A stretch of DNA of 64,000 nt from Sphingobacterium spiritivorum. GTDB lineage: Bacteria; Bacteroidota; Bacteroidia; Sphingobacteriales; Sphingobacteriaceae. The position numbers were made by a program, and so were the translations under genes. Shown here piece after piece: positions 7,544 through 17,000 of the stretch (positions are counted from its first letter, which is position 1; the number at the start of each line of letters is the position of its first letter). The DNA is taken from the NCBI RefSeq assembly GCF_016724845.1, contig NZ_CP068082.1:2790001-2854000 (forward strand). The letters run 5' to 3'. The notes beneath the pieces were generated by a model that was not told the origin of the DNA, searched no databases, and saw only the letters and a list, made by a program, of their open reading frames with translations.

Positions 7544-10297
7544 ATGATTTTTAAGAAGATAATTACTGCAGCAATCATGCTGGGGACGTTTTCTCTGGCT
7601 CAGGCACAGCGATCAGACTGGCCGGCATTGCAAAACAGTATGAAGCCTTGGGTAAGATGGTGGTGGATGGGAAGTGCAGTCTCTGATACAGAAATATCGG
7701 CATTACTCCGACAGTATCATGATGCAGGATTAGGAGGAGTGGAGATCGCACCTATCTATGGTCCCAAAGGAGCCGAGTCCGCATTTATTCCACATCTTTC
7801 ATCGACATGGGTAGATCGTCTTCAACATACCTTAGCTACTGCTGATGAAATCGGTATGGGCGTAGATCTGACAAACGGTACCGGCTGGCCATTCGGAGGT
7901 CCTCAGGTAACAGAAGAATATGCCGCCAGCAATATCATTGTCAACACATTTAGTGTAAGCAAAGGCCGGAACAATCTGGAGATTAGCTGTAAAGATCCGA
8001 AACAAAAAGATCCGCCGTTAATTTCGCTGCTTGCTTACGGTCCTGAAAATCAAAAGATCGATCTTCTGAAACAGGTCAAAGGAGGAAAACAATTGAACTG
8101 GACGGCTCCTGCAGCCGGATGGACAATATATGCCGGATTTTTGGGTAAGACGCGTCAAAAAGTAAAACGTGCAGCTCCCGGAGGAGAGGGCTATACCTTA
8201 GATCATTTTTCGGGGAAAGCACTGCATGCCTATTTAAAACCTTATCAGGAAGCATTAAAAACACAACCTCGTCATCCCAGAGCATACTACAATGATAGCT
8301 ACGAAGTATACGGGGCAAACTGGACAGCAGAGCTTTTTGATTATTTCCAAAGGATAAAAGGATATGACCTTCGTCAGTACATCGGAGAAGTATTCGGAGA
8401 TGTAAAACATCCGAATCGGGACAGAATCAAAGCGGATTACCGGGATATCGTATCACAGCTGTTATTGGAGAACTTTACCAAAAGCTGGACTTCGTGGTCT
8501 CATGAAATGGGATCTGTAACCAAAAATCAGGCACACGGATCACCGGGTAATCTGTTGGACCTGTATGCTGCCGTAGATATACCCGAAACAGAAACATTCG
8601 GATCCAGTTATTTCCCGATTCAGGGATTAAGAAGGGATAGTGCCGATGTCCGCAAAGTGGATCCGGATCCGATGATGCTGAAATTTGCATCCTCAGGAGC
8701 ACATGTATTGGGAAAAACACTTGTCTCGGCTGAGACATTTACCTGGCTGACCGAACACTTCAAAACATCATGGGCACAATGTAAACCTGAAGTCGAACAA
8801 CTTTTTCTGTCCGGTATCAATCATGTGTTCTATCACGGTACGACCTACTCTCCGGCAGATCAGCAGTGGCCGGGATGGCTGTTCTACGCATCTGTCAATT
8901 TCGTTCCGACGAATAGTCTGTGGTCACATCTGGACGGACTGAATTCTTATGTAACCCGTACACAGTCCATACTGCAATCTACAGCTAATGATAATGAGGT
9001 ATTACTGTACTGGCCTGCACATGATATATGGAACGATGATAAGGGAACCCTTAAATCCTTGACCATACATAATATTGATAAGTGGCTGCATCCCTCTGAT
9101 TTTTATAAGGAAGCAGTACATCTGCAAACGAGCGGTTATTCCTTCGATTTTGTTTCGGATGAGCTCCTGAAAGGCATGATTGCAGACGGAGACCAGTGGA
9201 AGTTAAAGAACAGCAATACGGATTTATCCTATAAAGTACTGATCGTACCCAAGGTCGAATACATGCCGGTAGAGACATTGGAGAAAATAATAGAAATCGC
9301 AGAACAGGGAGGGAAAGTAATATTTCATCAGTTACCGGCAGATGTTCCCGGATTTAAAGATCTGGATAAGCGACGTCTGATCTTTAATAAGATACTAGGT
9401 CCCTTGAAAGATAAGCGCCGGATAGTTATCGGGAAAGGGGAGATTGTGATTGGTAATGATATCGTAAACAGTCTGTCTGAGATGAATATAAGAGGAGAAT
9501 CTCTTATTCAGAAAGGGTTGAAATTTATAAAACGCAAAAAAGGAGATCAAACCTACTATTATGTCGTCAATCATTCGGATCATACCATCGATGAGCAAAT
9601 TATCTTTCAGACAAAAGCAGCATCATGGAAAATAATGGATCCGTTGAGTGGACAGGTAGGCAAAGCTCAGTTTGATAACGCAAAACCAAGTCAGGTCCGA
9701 GTGAAAATCAGATCTGGTGAAGCACTGTTCTTTGTAGCAGATAAGGCTGTTCAGCCTGCCCTTGCGGACTGGAGCTATCTGGATCATCAAAAAGGTGAAG
9801 TACAGCTGAATAATAACTGGTCCCTGCAATTTGCAGAAGGAGGACCTGTTATTCCGCAATCAAAGCAACTCTACAAATTACAGCCATGGACTTCTCTTTC
9901 GGATTCTATAGCAGATAACTTTTCCGGAAAAGCAGTGTACAGCAGTCAGTTTGAAATGACGGAAGTACTTGCGGACAAACACTATGTGCTACAGTTAGAT
10001 ACCCTGTACGAATCTGCGAAGATCAGGATCAACGGGCAGGATGCAGGACAAATATGGAGTTTGCCCTATAGTCTGCCATTAGGTAATATATTAAAAAAGG
10101 GAACGAATACAATCGAGATAGAAGTCGCTAATCTAATGGCAAACCGTATTCGTCAAATGGACCGGAACGGGCAGAAGAGACAGGACTATTATGACACTAA
10201 ATTTGTCAATATAGACTATGAACCATTCCGTGCTGATACCTGGTCAGTCATGCCTTCAGGACTCGCAGGACGTGTCATTATCAAAATATATGACTAA
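7544..10297 (+). CDS. Alpha-L-rhamnosidase, GH106
   Basis: 917 residues with a signal peptide (FSLAQAQ). The N-terminal segment KPWVRWWWMGSAVSD followed by GLGGVEIAPIYG and GVDLTNGTGWPFGGPQV is diagnostic of GH106. The central TIM-barrel part includes SAETFTW with Glu397, a candidate catalytic acid, and FYHGTTYSP. The C-terminal beta-domain has the galactose-binding-like motif INGQDAGQIWSLPY near residue 830. GH106 enzymes (for example BT0986 of Bacteroides thetaiotaomicron) are inverting, calcium-dependent alpha-L-rhamnosidases. Here it should remove rhamnose exposed after GH105 acts, or rhamnose on side chains. It is the last enzyme of the first run, 53 bases after GH105. I see no terminator between its stop and the regulator promoter region. 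Confidence 0.95.
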   Translation: MIFKKIITAAIMLGTFSLAQAQRSDWPALQNSMKPWVRWWWMGSAVSDTEISALLRQYHDAGLGGVEIAPIYGPKGAESAFIPHLSSTWVDRLQHTLATADEIGMGVDLTNGTGWPFGGPQVTEEYAASNIIVNTFSVSKGRNNLEISCKDPKQKDPPLISLLAYGPENQKIDLLKQVKGGKQLNWTAPAAGWTIYAGFLGKTRQKVKRAAPGGEGYTLDHFSGKALHAYLKPYQEALKTQPRHPRAYYNDSYEVYGANWTAELFDYFQRIKGYDLRQYIGEVFGDVKHPNRDRIKADYRDIVSQLLLENFTKSWTSWSHEMGSVTKNQAHGSPGNLLDLYAAVDIPETETFGSSYFPIQGLRRDSADVRKVDPDPMMLKFASSGAHVLGKTLVSAETFTWLTEHFKTSWAQCKPEVEQLFLSGINHVFYHGTTYSPADQQWPGWLFYASVNFVPTNSLWSHLDGLNSYVTRTQSILQSTANDNEVLLYWPAHDIWNDDKGTLKSLTIHNIDKWLHPSDFYKEAVHLQTSGYSFDFVSDELLKGMIADGDQWKLKNSNTDLSYKVLIVPKVEYMPVETLEKIIEIAEQGGKVIFHQLPADVPGFKDLDKRRLIFNKILGPLKDKRRIVIGKGEIVIGNDIVNSLSEMNIRGESLIQKGLKFIKRKKGDQTYYYVVNHSDHTIDEQIIFQTKAASWKIMDPLSGQVGKAQFDNAKPSQVRVKIRSGEALFFVADKAVQPALADWSYLDHQKGEVQLNNNWSLQFAEGGPVIPQSKQLYKLQPWTSLSDSIADNFSGKAVYSSQFEMTEVLADKHYVLQLDTLYESAKIRINGQDAGQIWSLPYSLPLGNILKKGTNTIEIEVANLMANRIRQMDRNGQKRQDYYDTKFVNIDYEPFRADTWSVMPSGLAGRVIIKIYD

Positions 10298-10321
10298 AAA
10301 AACAGGAATGTAAACCCGATA

Positions 10322-10345
10322 ATTGATTTTGAATCAATATATTTG
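10322..10345 (+). promoter_or_regulatory. Inverted repeat overlapping a -7 box: likely autoregulatory operator of the GntR gene
   Basis: A perfect 7-3-7 inverted repeat, ATTGATT-TTG-AATCAAT (10322-10338), runs directly into TATATTTG (10338-10345), an exact match to the Bacteroidota -7 consensus TAnnTTTG. The regulator ATG is at 10370. GntR dimers typically bind such short palindromes, and binding here would block the promoter. Autoregulation is an inference; no good -33 TTG at the usual spacing is evident. Confidence 0.5.
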
Positions 10346-10369
10346 TTAGACCTTTTATCTACACTATAT

Positions 10370-11401
10370 ATGCGATCTAATCACCTACATGCCGTATTAC
10401 AACTTGATAAGACGTCTGCTGCGCCGAAGTATCTTCAGCTGGCCAATGCGATTATGAAAGCTATCCGTGTGGGGGATTTATCCAAAAATGATCTTTTGCC
10501 TTCCATCAATGAACTGAGTGCTATACTGGATTTGTCACGTGATACTATAGAAAAGGGATATCGCTATCTCAAGAAAAACGGGATTATCCTATCCGTACCC
10601 GGAAAAGGCTATTTTATTGCACATACGGATCTGGATAAAAAAGGTTATATAGCTTTGTTTTTCAATAAATTGAGTGCGCATAAAAAGATCGTGTATGATT
10701 CCTTTGTCAAGACAATGGGCGAAGACTACGGCATTGATCTTTTTGTATATAACAATGACATCAATTACTTCAAATCCCTTCTTAAAAACCTTAACAAAGA
10801 TTATCAGCATATAGTTGTGATCCCTCATTTTATCAAAGGAAAGGATCAGGAAATAGATATTATCCGCGAGATTCCGAAGGATAAACTGATCGTGCTGGGA
10901 AAAGAATTACCCGAACTGCAGGGAGAGTATGCATGTGTATACGAAAACTTTGAAAAGGATATCTATAATGCCCTTAAACAGGCTAATAAAAGTCTGGCCA
11001 AATATAAAACGCTCAAACTTATCTTTCCGGACAATAGTTATTTTCCCAAAGGAATTATCAAAGGATTCTATAAATTCTGTCAGGAATTCAAATTTGAACA
11101 TCTTCTGGTCAGCAATATTCAAAAGGAGCAGATCAGTGCAGGAGAAGTATATATCAATCTTATCGAAGAAGATCTTGTTCGTCTTCTGGACAAAGTGCTC
11201 TCGCTGGATCTGGAAATAGGAAAAGATGTAGGAGTGATATCCTACAATGAGACACCCCTCAAAAAATTCATCCTGAGTGGCATTACAACCATTTCTACCG
11301 ACTTTAAGGAAATGGGTAAACTGGCTGCAAAAGTAATCCTTAACAAATCTACAGCTAAGATCGAAGTTCCTTTTTATCTGAAGATGCGAAATTCTCTATA
11401 A
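10370..11401 (+). CDS. GntR-family transcriptional regulator with LacI-type sugar-binding domain
   Basis: 343 residues from the ATG at 10370. A TTG nine codons upstream is in frame but overlaps the promoter, so I reject it. Residues about 8-78 form a GntR winged helix (APKYLQLANAIMKAIRVG, LPSINELSAILDLSRDTIEKGYRYLKKNGII, then the wing SVPGKGYFI). Residues 85-343 resemble a LacI/periplasmic-binding-protein fold (GYIALFFNKLSAHKKIVYDSF, GVISYNETPLKKFILSGITTIS). This chimaeric layout is shared with AraR-type regulators that sense a sugar. The likely effector is a rhamnogalacturonan-derived sugar such as rhamnose, inferred from position between the enzyme run and the transporter cassette. It is followed by a hairpin terminator. 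Confidence 0.88.
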   Translation: MRSNHLHAVLQLDKTSAAPKYLQLANAIMKAIRVGDLSKNDLLPSINELSAILDLSRDTIEKGYRYLKKNGIILSVPGKGYFIAHTDLDKKGYIALFFNKLSAHKKIVYDSFVKTMGEDYGIDLFVYNNDINYFKSLLKNLNKDYQHIVVIPHFIKGKDQEIDIIREIPKDKLIVLGKELPELQGEYACVYENFEKDIYNALKQANKSLAKYKTLKLIFPDNSYFPKGIIKGFYKFCQEFKFEHLLVSNIQKEQISAGEVYINLIEEDLVRLLDKVLSLDLEIGKDVGVISYNETPLKKFILSGITTISTDFKEMGKLAAKVILNKSTAKIEVPFYLKMRNSL

Positions 11402-11419
11402 CCTGTTTTTCCCGGAAAC

Positions 11420-11458
11420 ACAGCCTGCGGAACACTTCGTTCCCCGCTGTTTTTTTTC
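11420..11458 (+). terminator. Rho-independent terminator after the GntR gene
   Basis: An imperfect stem (ACAGC..GGAAC paired with GTTCC..GCTGT, with a small internal bulge) closes a short ACTTC loop and is followed by eight T residues. It ends the regulator transcript. The rest of the 343-base gap to the FAS1 gene (11402-11744) is T-rich to 11480 and then carries the promoter described next; no gene is seen. Confidence 0.75.
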
Positions 11459-11565
11459 TTTTTCTGCTTTTTTCAGTTTTTGCCGGTATTTGACCACAAA
11501 ACAGAATAACTGCGTTTAAAGCCTTGCTAATAGGAATTACCTCTTTTTTTATGCCCAAATTATAG

Positions 11566-11611
11566 TCAGGATAGGGCAGGATGGTTGTATTATATGGGCT
11601 GCCTATTTTTA
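11566..11611 (+). promoter_or_regulatory. Direct-repeat activator site plus promoter of the FAS1-SusCD cassette
   Basis: Two half-sites 10 bp apart, CAGGATAGGG (11567-11576) and CAGGATGGTT (11577-11586), run into TTG (11585-11587). After 16 bases comes TATTTTTA (11604-11611), 7/8 to TAnnTTTG. The same arrangement with the same 16-base spacing occurs at 27022-27067 before the third SusC. A tandem repeat of one helical turn immediately upstream of and overlapping the -33 box is typical of an activator such as an AraC-type or hybrid two-component regulator; none is encoded in this window. Function is inferred. Confidence 0.6.
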
Positions 11612-11789
11612 CAGAACCAGAACATTAAACTTAAATAATAACCAATTAGACAAACAAATTAATCAGGAGATATTCTTGTATAGAAGCAAACTATTCGGAC
11701 CTTCAGTGCAACCGATTGCTTAACGGAATTTATCTTATGAGGAAGTGTTGTCGACCAGACAAACTAATATTAAACCTATGCAATCCGCT

Positions 11790-13985
11790 ATGAAAAAAGT
11801 ATACCCTTTTGTATGCAGCATGTTTCTGATCATGTTCTTTTACGGCTGTAGAAAAAGTGAACTGGTGTCGCACTATGAACGCCCTGACTGGTTAAAAGGT
11901 AATGCGTGGGAATTGCTTTCCTCCCGCCCTGATCAGCAGCTCTTTTTATCTGCTGTGGAAAAAACGGATATGAAGGGAGTGCTTATAGGAAACGGAATTT
12001 CGACTGTTTTGGCTCCCACTGATGATGCTTTCCGCAATTACCTCAATAAAAAAGGTTATGCAGGACTTGATCAGGTTCCTTTGAATGAACTCAAAAAAGT
12101 GGTCAACTATCATATTGTCTACTATGCCTTTGATAAGCTGAAGTTTACAAATTATCAGCCGCAGGGAGTAGACAAAGTAGAGCCTTTGCGTGCCGGACTG
12201 TATTACAAACACCGCACAAGAAGTAAAGATGAAATCTCTACACTGCCTGATCCGGTAACGGGAGCAACCCGTAAAATATTTCATAAAGACCGCTTTTTAC
12301 CCGTGTTTTCCAATATGCATTTCAGTACAAAAGGTATAGATGCTAAATCAAACTATGCATATTTCTATCCGGAAAGTACATGGAATGACGGAGGATTCAA
12401 TATGTCCAATGCACGTGTACAGGAATATGCTATACCTACAGATAACGGATATGTCTATATTCTTGATGATGTTATCGAACCCTTAGAGACCCTGCATACT
12501 GTACTTGAAAAACAAACAGATTATGCAGATTTCCTGCATACCTATGACCGTTTCAGAACCCTGTGGTATGATGCTGAGGCAACCAAAAATTATGCGGCAG
12601 CGGGCGATTCCCTTTTTATTGTAAAGCATGGAACACTGCCGCATATTTCTTCCGAATGGTCCTATAACGGGGAAGGAGGAATCGCAGATTATGCCAATCT
12701 CGGAGAATTGGCTTACACCGCATTCAATGTGTTTGCACCCAAAAATGATGCTTTACAGAGCTTTTTCAATAGCTATTGGCGTAACTATTATACAGATCTC
12801 AAATCTGTAAACTTCATGCCTTTAGCTCTGTTGATGGCTAATCATGTCTATCAGGAAAATATTGTTTTCCCCCAGGAAATCACCGGCAGCAAACAATTGA
12901 AAAGTACGTTTGGCTCAGTCATCAAATTTGATCCTAATCAGGATGTAGTTTCTAAAGGAATTGCTTCTAACGGAGTCTATTATGGATTGAATAAAGTTAT
13001 CGTTCCGGATATGTTTTACAGTGTTACCGGGCCGGCACTGCAGAACCCCAAATACAAGATATTTCTTCAGATGCTGGTCAATACCGGCCTGATCACTACA
13101 TTGATGAGCCGCGATCTGAATTATACCCTGTTTATACCATCCGATGAAGTGATCCTCAATACCCTTTACGGAGATAGTTACATTTTCTGGAATGAAGGAA
13201 ATCCACTGGTCTTTGGTGATGAAGTCGTAGAGGTAGAAAATACGGAAGGTGTAAAAGTCGCCATGAGCAGACAGGCTCAGGAATTGTTTATCTCTAATCA
13301 TATTGTGAGTAACAATATCACCCAGATAGCAGGTAAACAAGTGTTCCGTACCCGCAATCCATTCAGCTATGTATATGTCAAGAATGAAGGCGTATCTTCT
13401 TCTAATGCCTATAATATGAATACAAATATTAAGGCAACGAAAATAGCCGGATCATGGTTTAACGGATCTGCTTACGAGGTTGAAACAGCCTTATTGAAAG
13501 AAACCGGAACGATCAAGTTTACCTTATCAGGAGCTACAGCAGCAGGCAATACATTAAATGAGTTTTCTGAATTTTCCAAGCTTCTGGTACAGGCAGGTTT
13601 GATGGAAACCGGAAGTCAGTTGTCCTTTATGTTCGGAAACAATTTTGTCCTGTTCGCTCCGGACAATGCTGCAGTACTTGCAGGGATCAGCAGCGGTAAA
13701 ATACCAACGGTAAAAGCCGATCTGGCCGAATACCTCAAATATTACTTTGTTTCAGTTCCCGATAATTCGCTCAGTGATTATCCGTTTCCGGGATTCCATG
13801 TTGAAGGATCCTGGATAACTGCGAAGCGCAATGGACAGACCTTCAGGACGCTGACCATAAAAGATAGCGGCACAGCCCTCAATCTGACAGCTTATAATGG
13901 CGAAACTGCAACGGTCACCAGTGAATTTCCAAAGATCTTCAGTGACGGAGCCGTGTACAGGATCAATAAAGTATTTACCAAATAA
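11790..13985 (+). CDS. Large FAS1 (fasciclin)-repeat lipoprotein, putative surface glycan-binding protein
   Basis: From the ATG at 11790 the protein has 731 residues and a compact lipoprotein signal (MKKVYPFVC...FYGC). In-frame starts at 11745 (GTG) and 11778 (ATG) would add 15 or 4 residues. About four FAS1 units can be traced by the paired motifs of the fold: VLAPTDDAFRNYL with NYHIVYY; FNVFAPKNDALQSFF with LMANHVY and GVYYGLNKVIVP; YTLFIPSDEVILNTL with FISNHIVS; and FVLFAPDNAAVLAG with YLKYYFV. FAS1 domains mediate adhesion and polysaccharide contact in other systems; no enzymatic role is expected. It is the first gene of the cassette FAS1-SusC-SusD-FAS1-FAS1-SusC-SusD, so a role in capturing pectin at the cell surface for SusC/D is plausible but unproven. 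Confidence 0.85.
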   Translation: MKKVYPFVCSMFLIMFFYGCRKSELVSHYERPDWLKGNAWELLSSRPDQQLFLSAVEKTDMKGVLIGNGISTVLAPTDDAFRNYLNKKGYAGLDQVPLNELKKVVNYHIVYYAFDKLKFTNYQPQGVDKVEPLRAGLYYKHRTRSKDEISTLPDPVTGATRKIFHKDRFLPVFSNMHFSTKGIDAKSNYAYFYPESTWNDGGFNMSNARVQEYAIPTDNGYVYILDDVIEPLETLHTVLEKQTDYADFLHTYDRFRTLWYDAEATKNYAAAGDSLFIVKHGTLPHISSEWSYNGEGGIADYANLGELAYTAFNVFAPKNDALQSFFNSYWRNYYTDLKSVNFMPLALLMANHVYQENIVFPQEITGSKQLKSTFGSVIKFDPNQDVVSKGIASNGVYYGLNKVIVPDMFYSVTGPALQNPKYKIFLQMLVNTGLITTLMSRDLNYTLFIPSDEVILNTLYGDSYIFWNEGNPLVFGDEVVEVENTEGVKVAMSRQAQELFISNHIVSNNITQIAGKQVFRTRNPFSYVYVKNEGVSSSNAYNMNTNIKATKIAGSWFNGSAYEVETALLKETGTIKFTLSGATAAGNTLNEFSEFSKLLVQAGLMETGSQLSFMFGNNFVLFAPDNAAVLAGISSGKIPTVKADLAEYLKYYFVSVPDNSLSDYPFPGFHVEGSWITAKRNGQTFRTLTIKDSGTALNLTAYNGETATVTSEFPKIFSDGAVYRINKVFTK

Positions 13986-14039
13986 TAGGAGACGGGATTC
14001 AACAATATCAATTAAACCTACCGATTAAGAACGAATTTT

Positions 14040-17000
14040 ATGAAAATTAAATATTTACTTTTCCTCTGTTTGATAAGCTGTTATCTGCATTCATCTGCCC
14101 AAAAAAGTCTGGTATTGACGGGGAATGTAAAAGATCAGTTTGGAAAAGCTGTTTTAGGAGCAACCGTATTTGTCGAGAATCAGGAAAAAAGAAATCTAAA
14201 AGGATCCTCATCAGATGCAAATGGTTTCTACCGTCTGGAAATACCGGATCAGGACAATCTGACTATTGTATTTTCAAGTATAGGATATAAAACCCAGCGT
14301 GTAGCCTATCGAAAGCAGAAAATCCTCAATATGAGTCTCACAGATGATGAAAATTCCCTCGATGAGGTCATCATCAGCAAAGAAAAACCGGCAGATAAAA
14401 ATGCAATGGGCATCAGTTACCGCAATCAGGTATCAGCCACTGAACGCTTTGATATGAAAGAACTGGAAATGATGCCCTTTGCTTCTATAGAATCAGGTTT
14501 GCAGGGACGACTAGCCAATGTCGATATCATTGCCAGTGCAGATCCGGGAGCAAAAAGTTCTATTCGTATCCGTGGTACATCTTCCCTGAATGGAAACTCT
14601 GAGCCTCTTATCGTCGTGGACGGAGTACCTTATCCTACACAGATATCGGATGATTTCAATTTCTCTACAGCTAATGATGAAGATTTTGGCGCCCTGGTCA
14701 ATATCTCACCAAACGATATCGAATCTATAGAAGTACTGAAGGATGCTGCAGCTACTGCTATCTGGGGATCCAAAGGAGCAAATGGTGTACTTCTCTTTAA
14801 AACTAAAAAAGGAAGATCAGGAAAAACACAGTTTGCTTTCTCCAGTAAAATAGATGTCAAGAAAGAGGCTTCTACTATTCCGATGCTAAACGGTTCACAA
14901 TACGTCAGTCTCATACAGGATGGGGTATGGAATACCGTCAATGACCTCGGATACCAGAATTCAACGGCCTATCTCAACTTATTATTCAATACCAATGAGA
15001 TCAAATTTGATCCTTCATGGGTGTATTTTGATGAGTACAATCAGAATACAGATTGGGTAAAAGAAGTATCTCAGGTTGGTCATTTTGAAGATAATTCACT
15101 TTCCGTGAGTGGAGGAGGAGATAAAGCGACTTACCGGGTTTCTTTAGGTTATCTGAATGATATCGGTACTACGAAAGGAACAAAATTCAACCGTTACAAT
15201 TCCCTGGTAAGTGTAAACTATAAATTTTCAAATAAGCTGAATGTAAATGCGGATATGTCTTATTCCTTAAGCGACCGCAATAGTTTCTGGACAGAAAGTA
15301 AGTTGGCAACACCTAGAGGAATGGCAATGACCAAAATGCCTAATATGAGCCCCTGGGTTATCGGCGAAAACGGATTGCCAACGGATCAGTACTTTACACC
15401 AAGACAAAACTTTCAAGGGAGCTATATAACCGACAAAAGTTATAACCCTGTAGCCATGGTCAATGAATCTGTGAATAATACCAAGGGTGAACAGGCCCGT
15501 GTAGTTTTCAGATTGACATATGATATATTAAACGGACTTCAGTATACCGGTACAGTAGGTTTTGATACCCGCTCTACTAAAAACAAAAAATTTCTGCCGC
15601 AGTCCGTCACCGGAGTGATCTGGACAGACCCATACTTTAACAGAGGGTCGGATATGATTTCAGATGACTTATACCTCAATACGGAAAACAAATTTATCTA
15701 CAACCGCACATTTGCAAAAGACCATCAGGTCATTCTGAGCGGACTGCTTCAGACCAATGAAGCCCGTCGTTTCAGTTATGCAAGTGAGACTTCCGGTAAT
15801 GCATCTTCTTCGTTGAGTGATCCCACTGCAGGAGCATCTGTATTATCAATGGGATCAGGTAATACCCTGACACGTAGTCTCGGTGTGATCTCCAACGGAC
15901 ACTACACCTACAAAGGAAAGTATATCATCAGCGGAGGATATCGTTGGGAATCTAATTCCAGCTTAGGTAAGAATCAGCGTTGGGCAGGATTCCCTTCGAT
16001 CGGGGTCGCCTGGCAGGCCGGAGATGAGAAGTTTATTCAGGATCTGAATGTTTTTCAAACCGCCAAATTCAGAGTGAGCTGGGGGCAAAGCGGTAATGCA
16101 CCTTCAGGAGCATGGCCATATTTAGGCGTATTCAAACCGATCACTCCGGGATATATGGATATGACTGCGATTTCACCTTCTTCCATACAACTGGAAAATC
16201 TGAAATGGGAAACCATCACCAGTACAGATATAGGGGTTGACTTCTCCCTGTTCAAAAACAAACTGAACATTACGGCGGAATGGTATCACCGCCGTACGAC
16301 GGACCTGTTGCAAAAAGATGTGGAGTTACCTTCATCGACAGGATTTTCACAAATCAGTTATTTCAATTCAGGAGAGCTGACCAACAAGGGGTGGGAAATC
16401 ATGTTTAATTATGATGCTATCCGGAAAGAAGGCTTCCAACTTTCCTTTAATATCAATTTTTCAAAAAACAGAAATGAGGTGGTCGAACTTCCTGAAAACA
16501 TGCAGTTCGAAAATTATGAATTTGGAAATGGAAAATATGCACATAAGATCATTGAAGGCAATCCTATTGGCTCATTTTACGGATACCGCTATCTCGGAGT
16601 TTATCAAAATCAGGATGAAACCTTTGCTCGGGATCTGAGTGGTAATATTATGTATAACCTGAATGGAGAACCTGTCGTCATACAGAACGGACCTCGTAAA
16701 GTATATGCCGGAGATGCAAAATACCAGGATATAGACGGAAACGGAGTTATCAATCAGTATGATATTGTATATCTGGGCAACGCAATGCCACTCTTTACCT
16801 CAGGAGCAGGATTCAATGTCGGATATAAGAATTTCTTACTGACCACCTTTTTCCATGGTCGTTTTGGTCAGAAAGTCGTCAACAGCACCCGTATGGATAC
16901 TGAAAATATGAGAGGCACAGGCAATCAAAGTACCGCTGTGCTGAGACGCTGGAGACATGAAGGAGATAACACGGATATCCCCCGCGCACTCTATGGTGAA

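Noticed and set aside
10343-10369. TTG start for the GntR regulator at 10343
   Set aside because: The TTG is part of the -7 promoter box; the ATG at 10370 precedes the conserved winged-helix domain with normal spacing.
12915-13340. 141-codon minus-strand frame inside the first FAS1 gene
   Set aside because: Antisense shadow; the + strand product shows repeated FAS1 motifs across the same bases.
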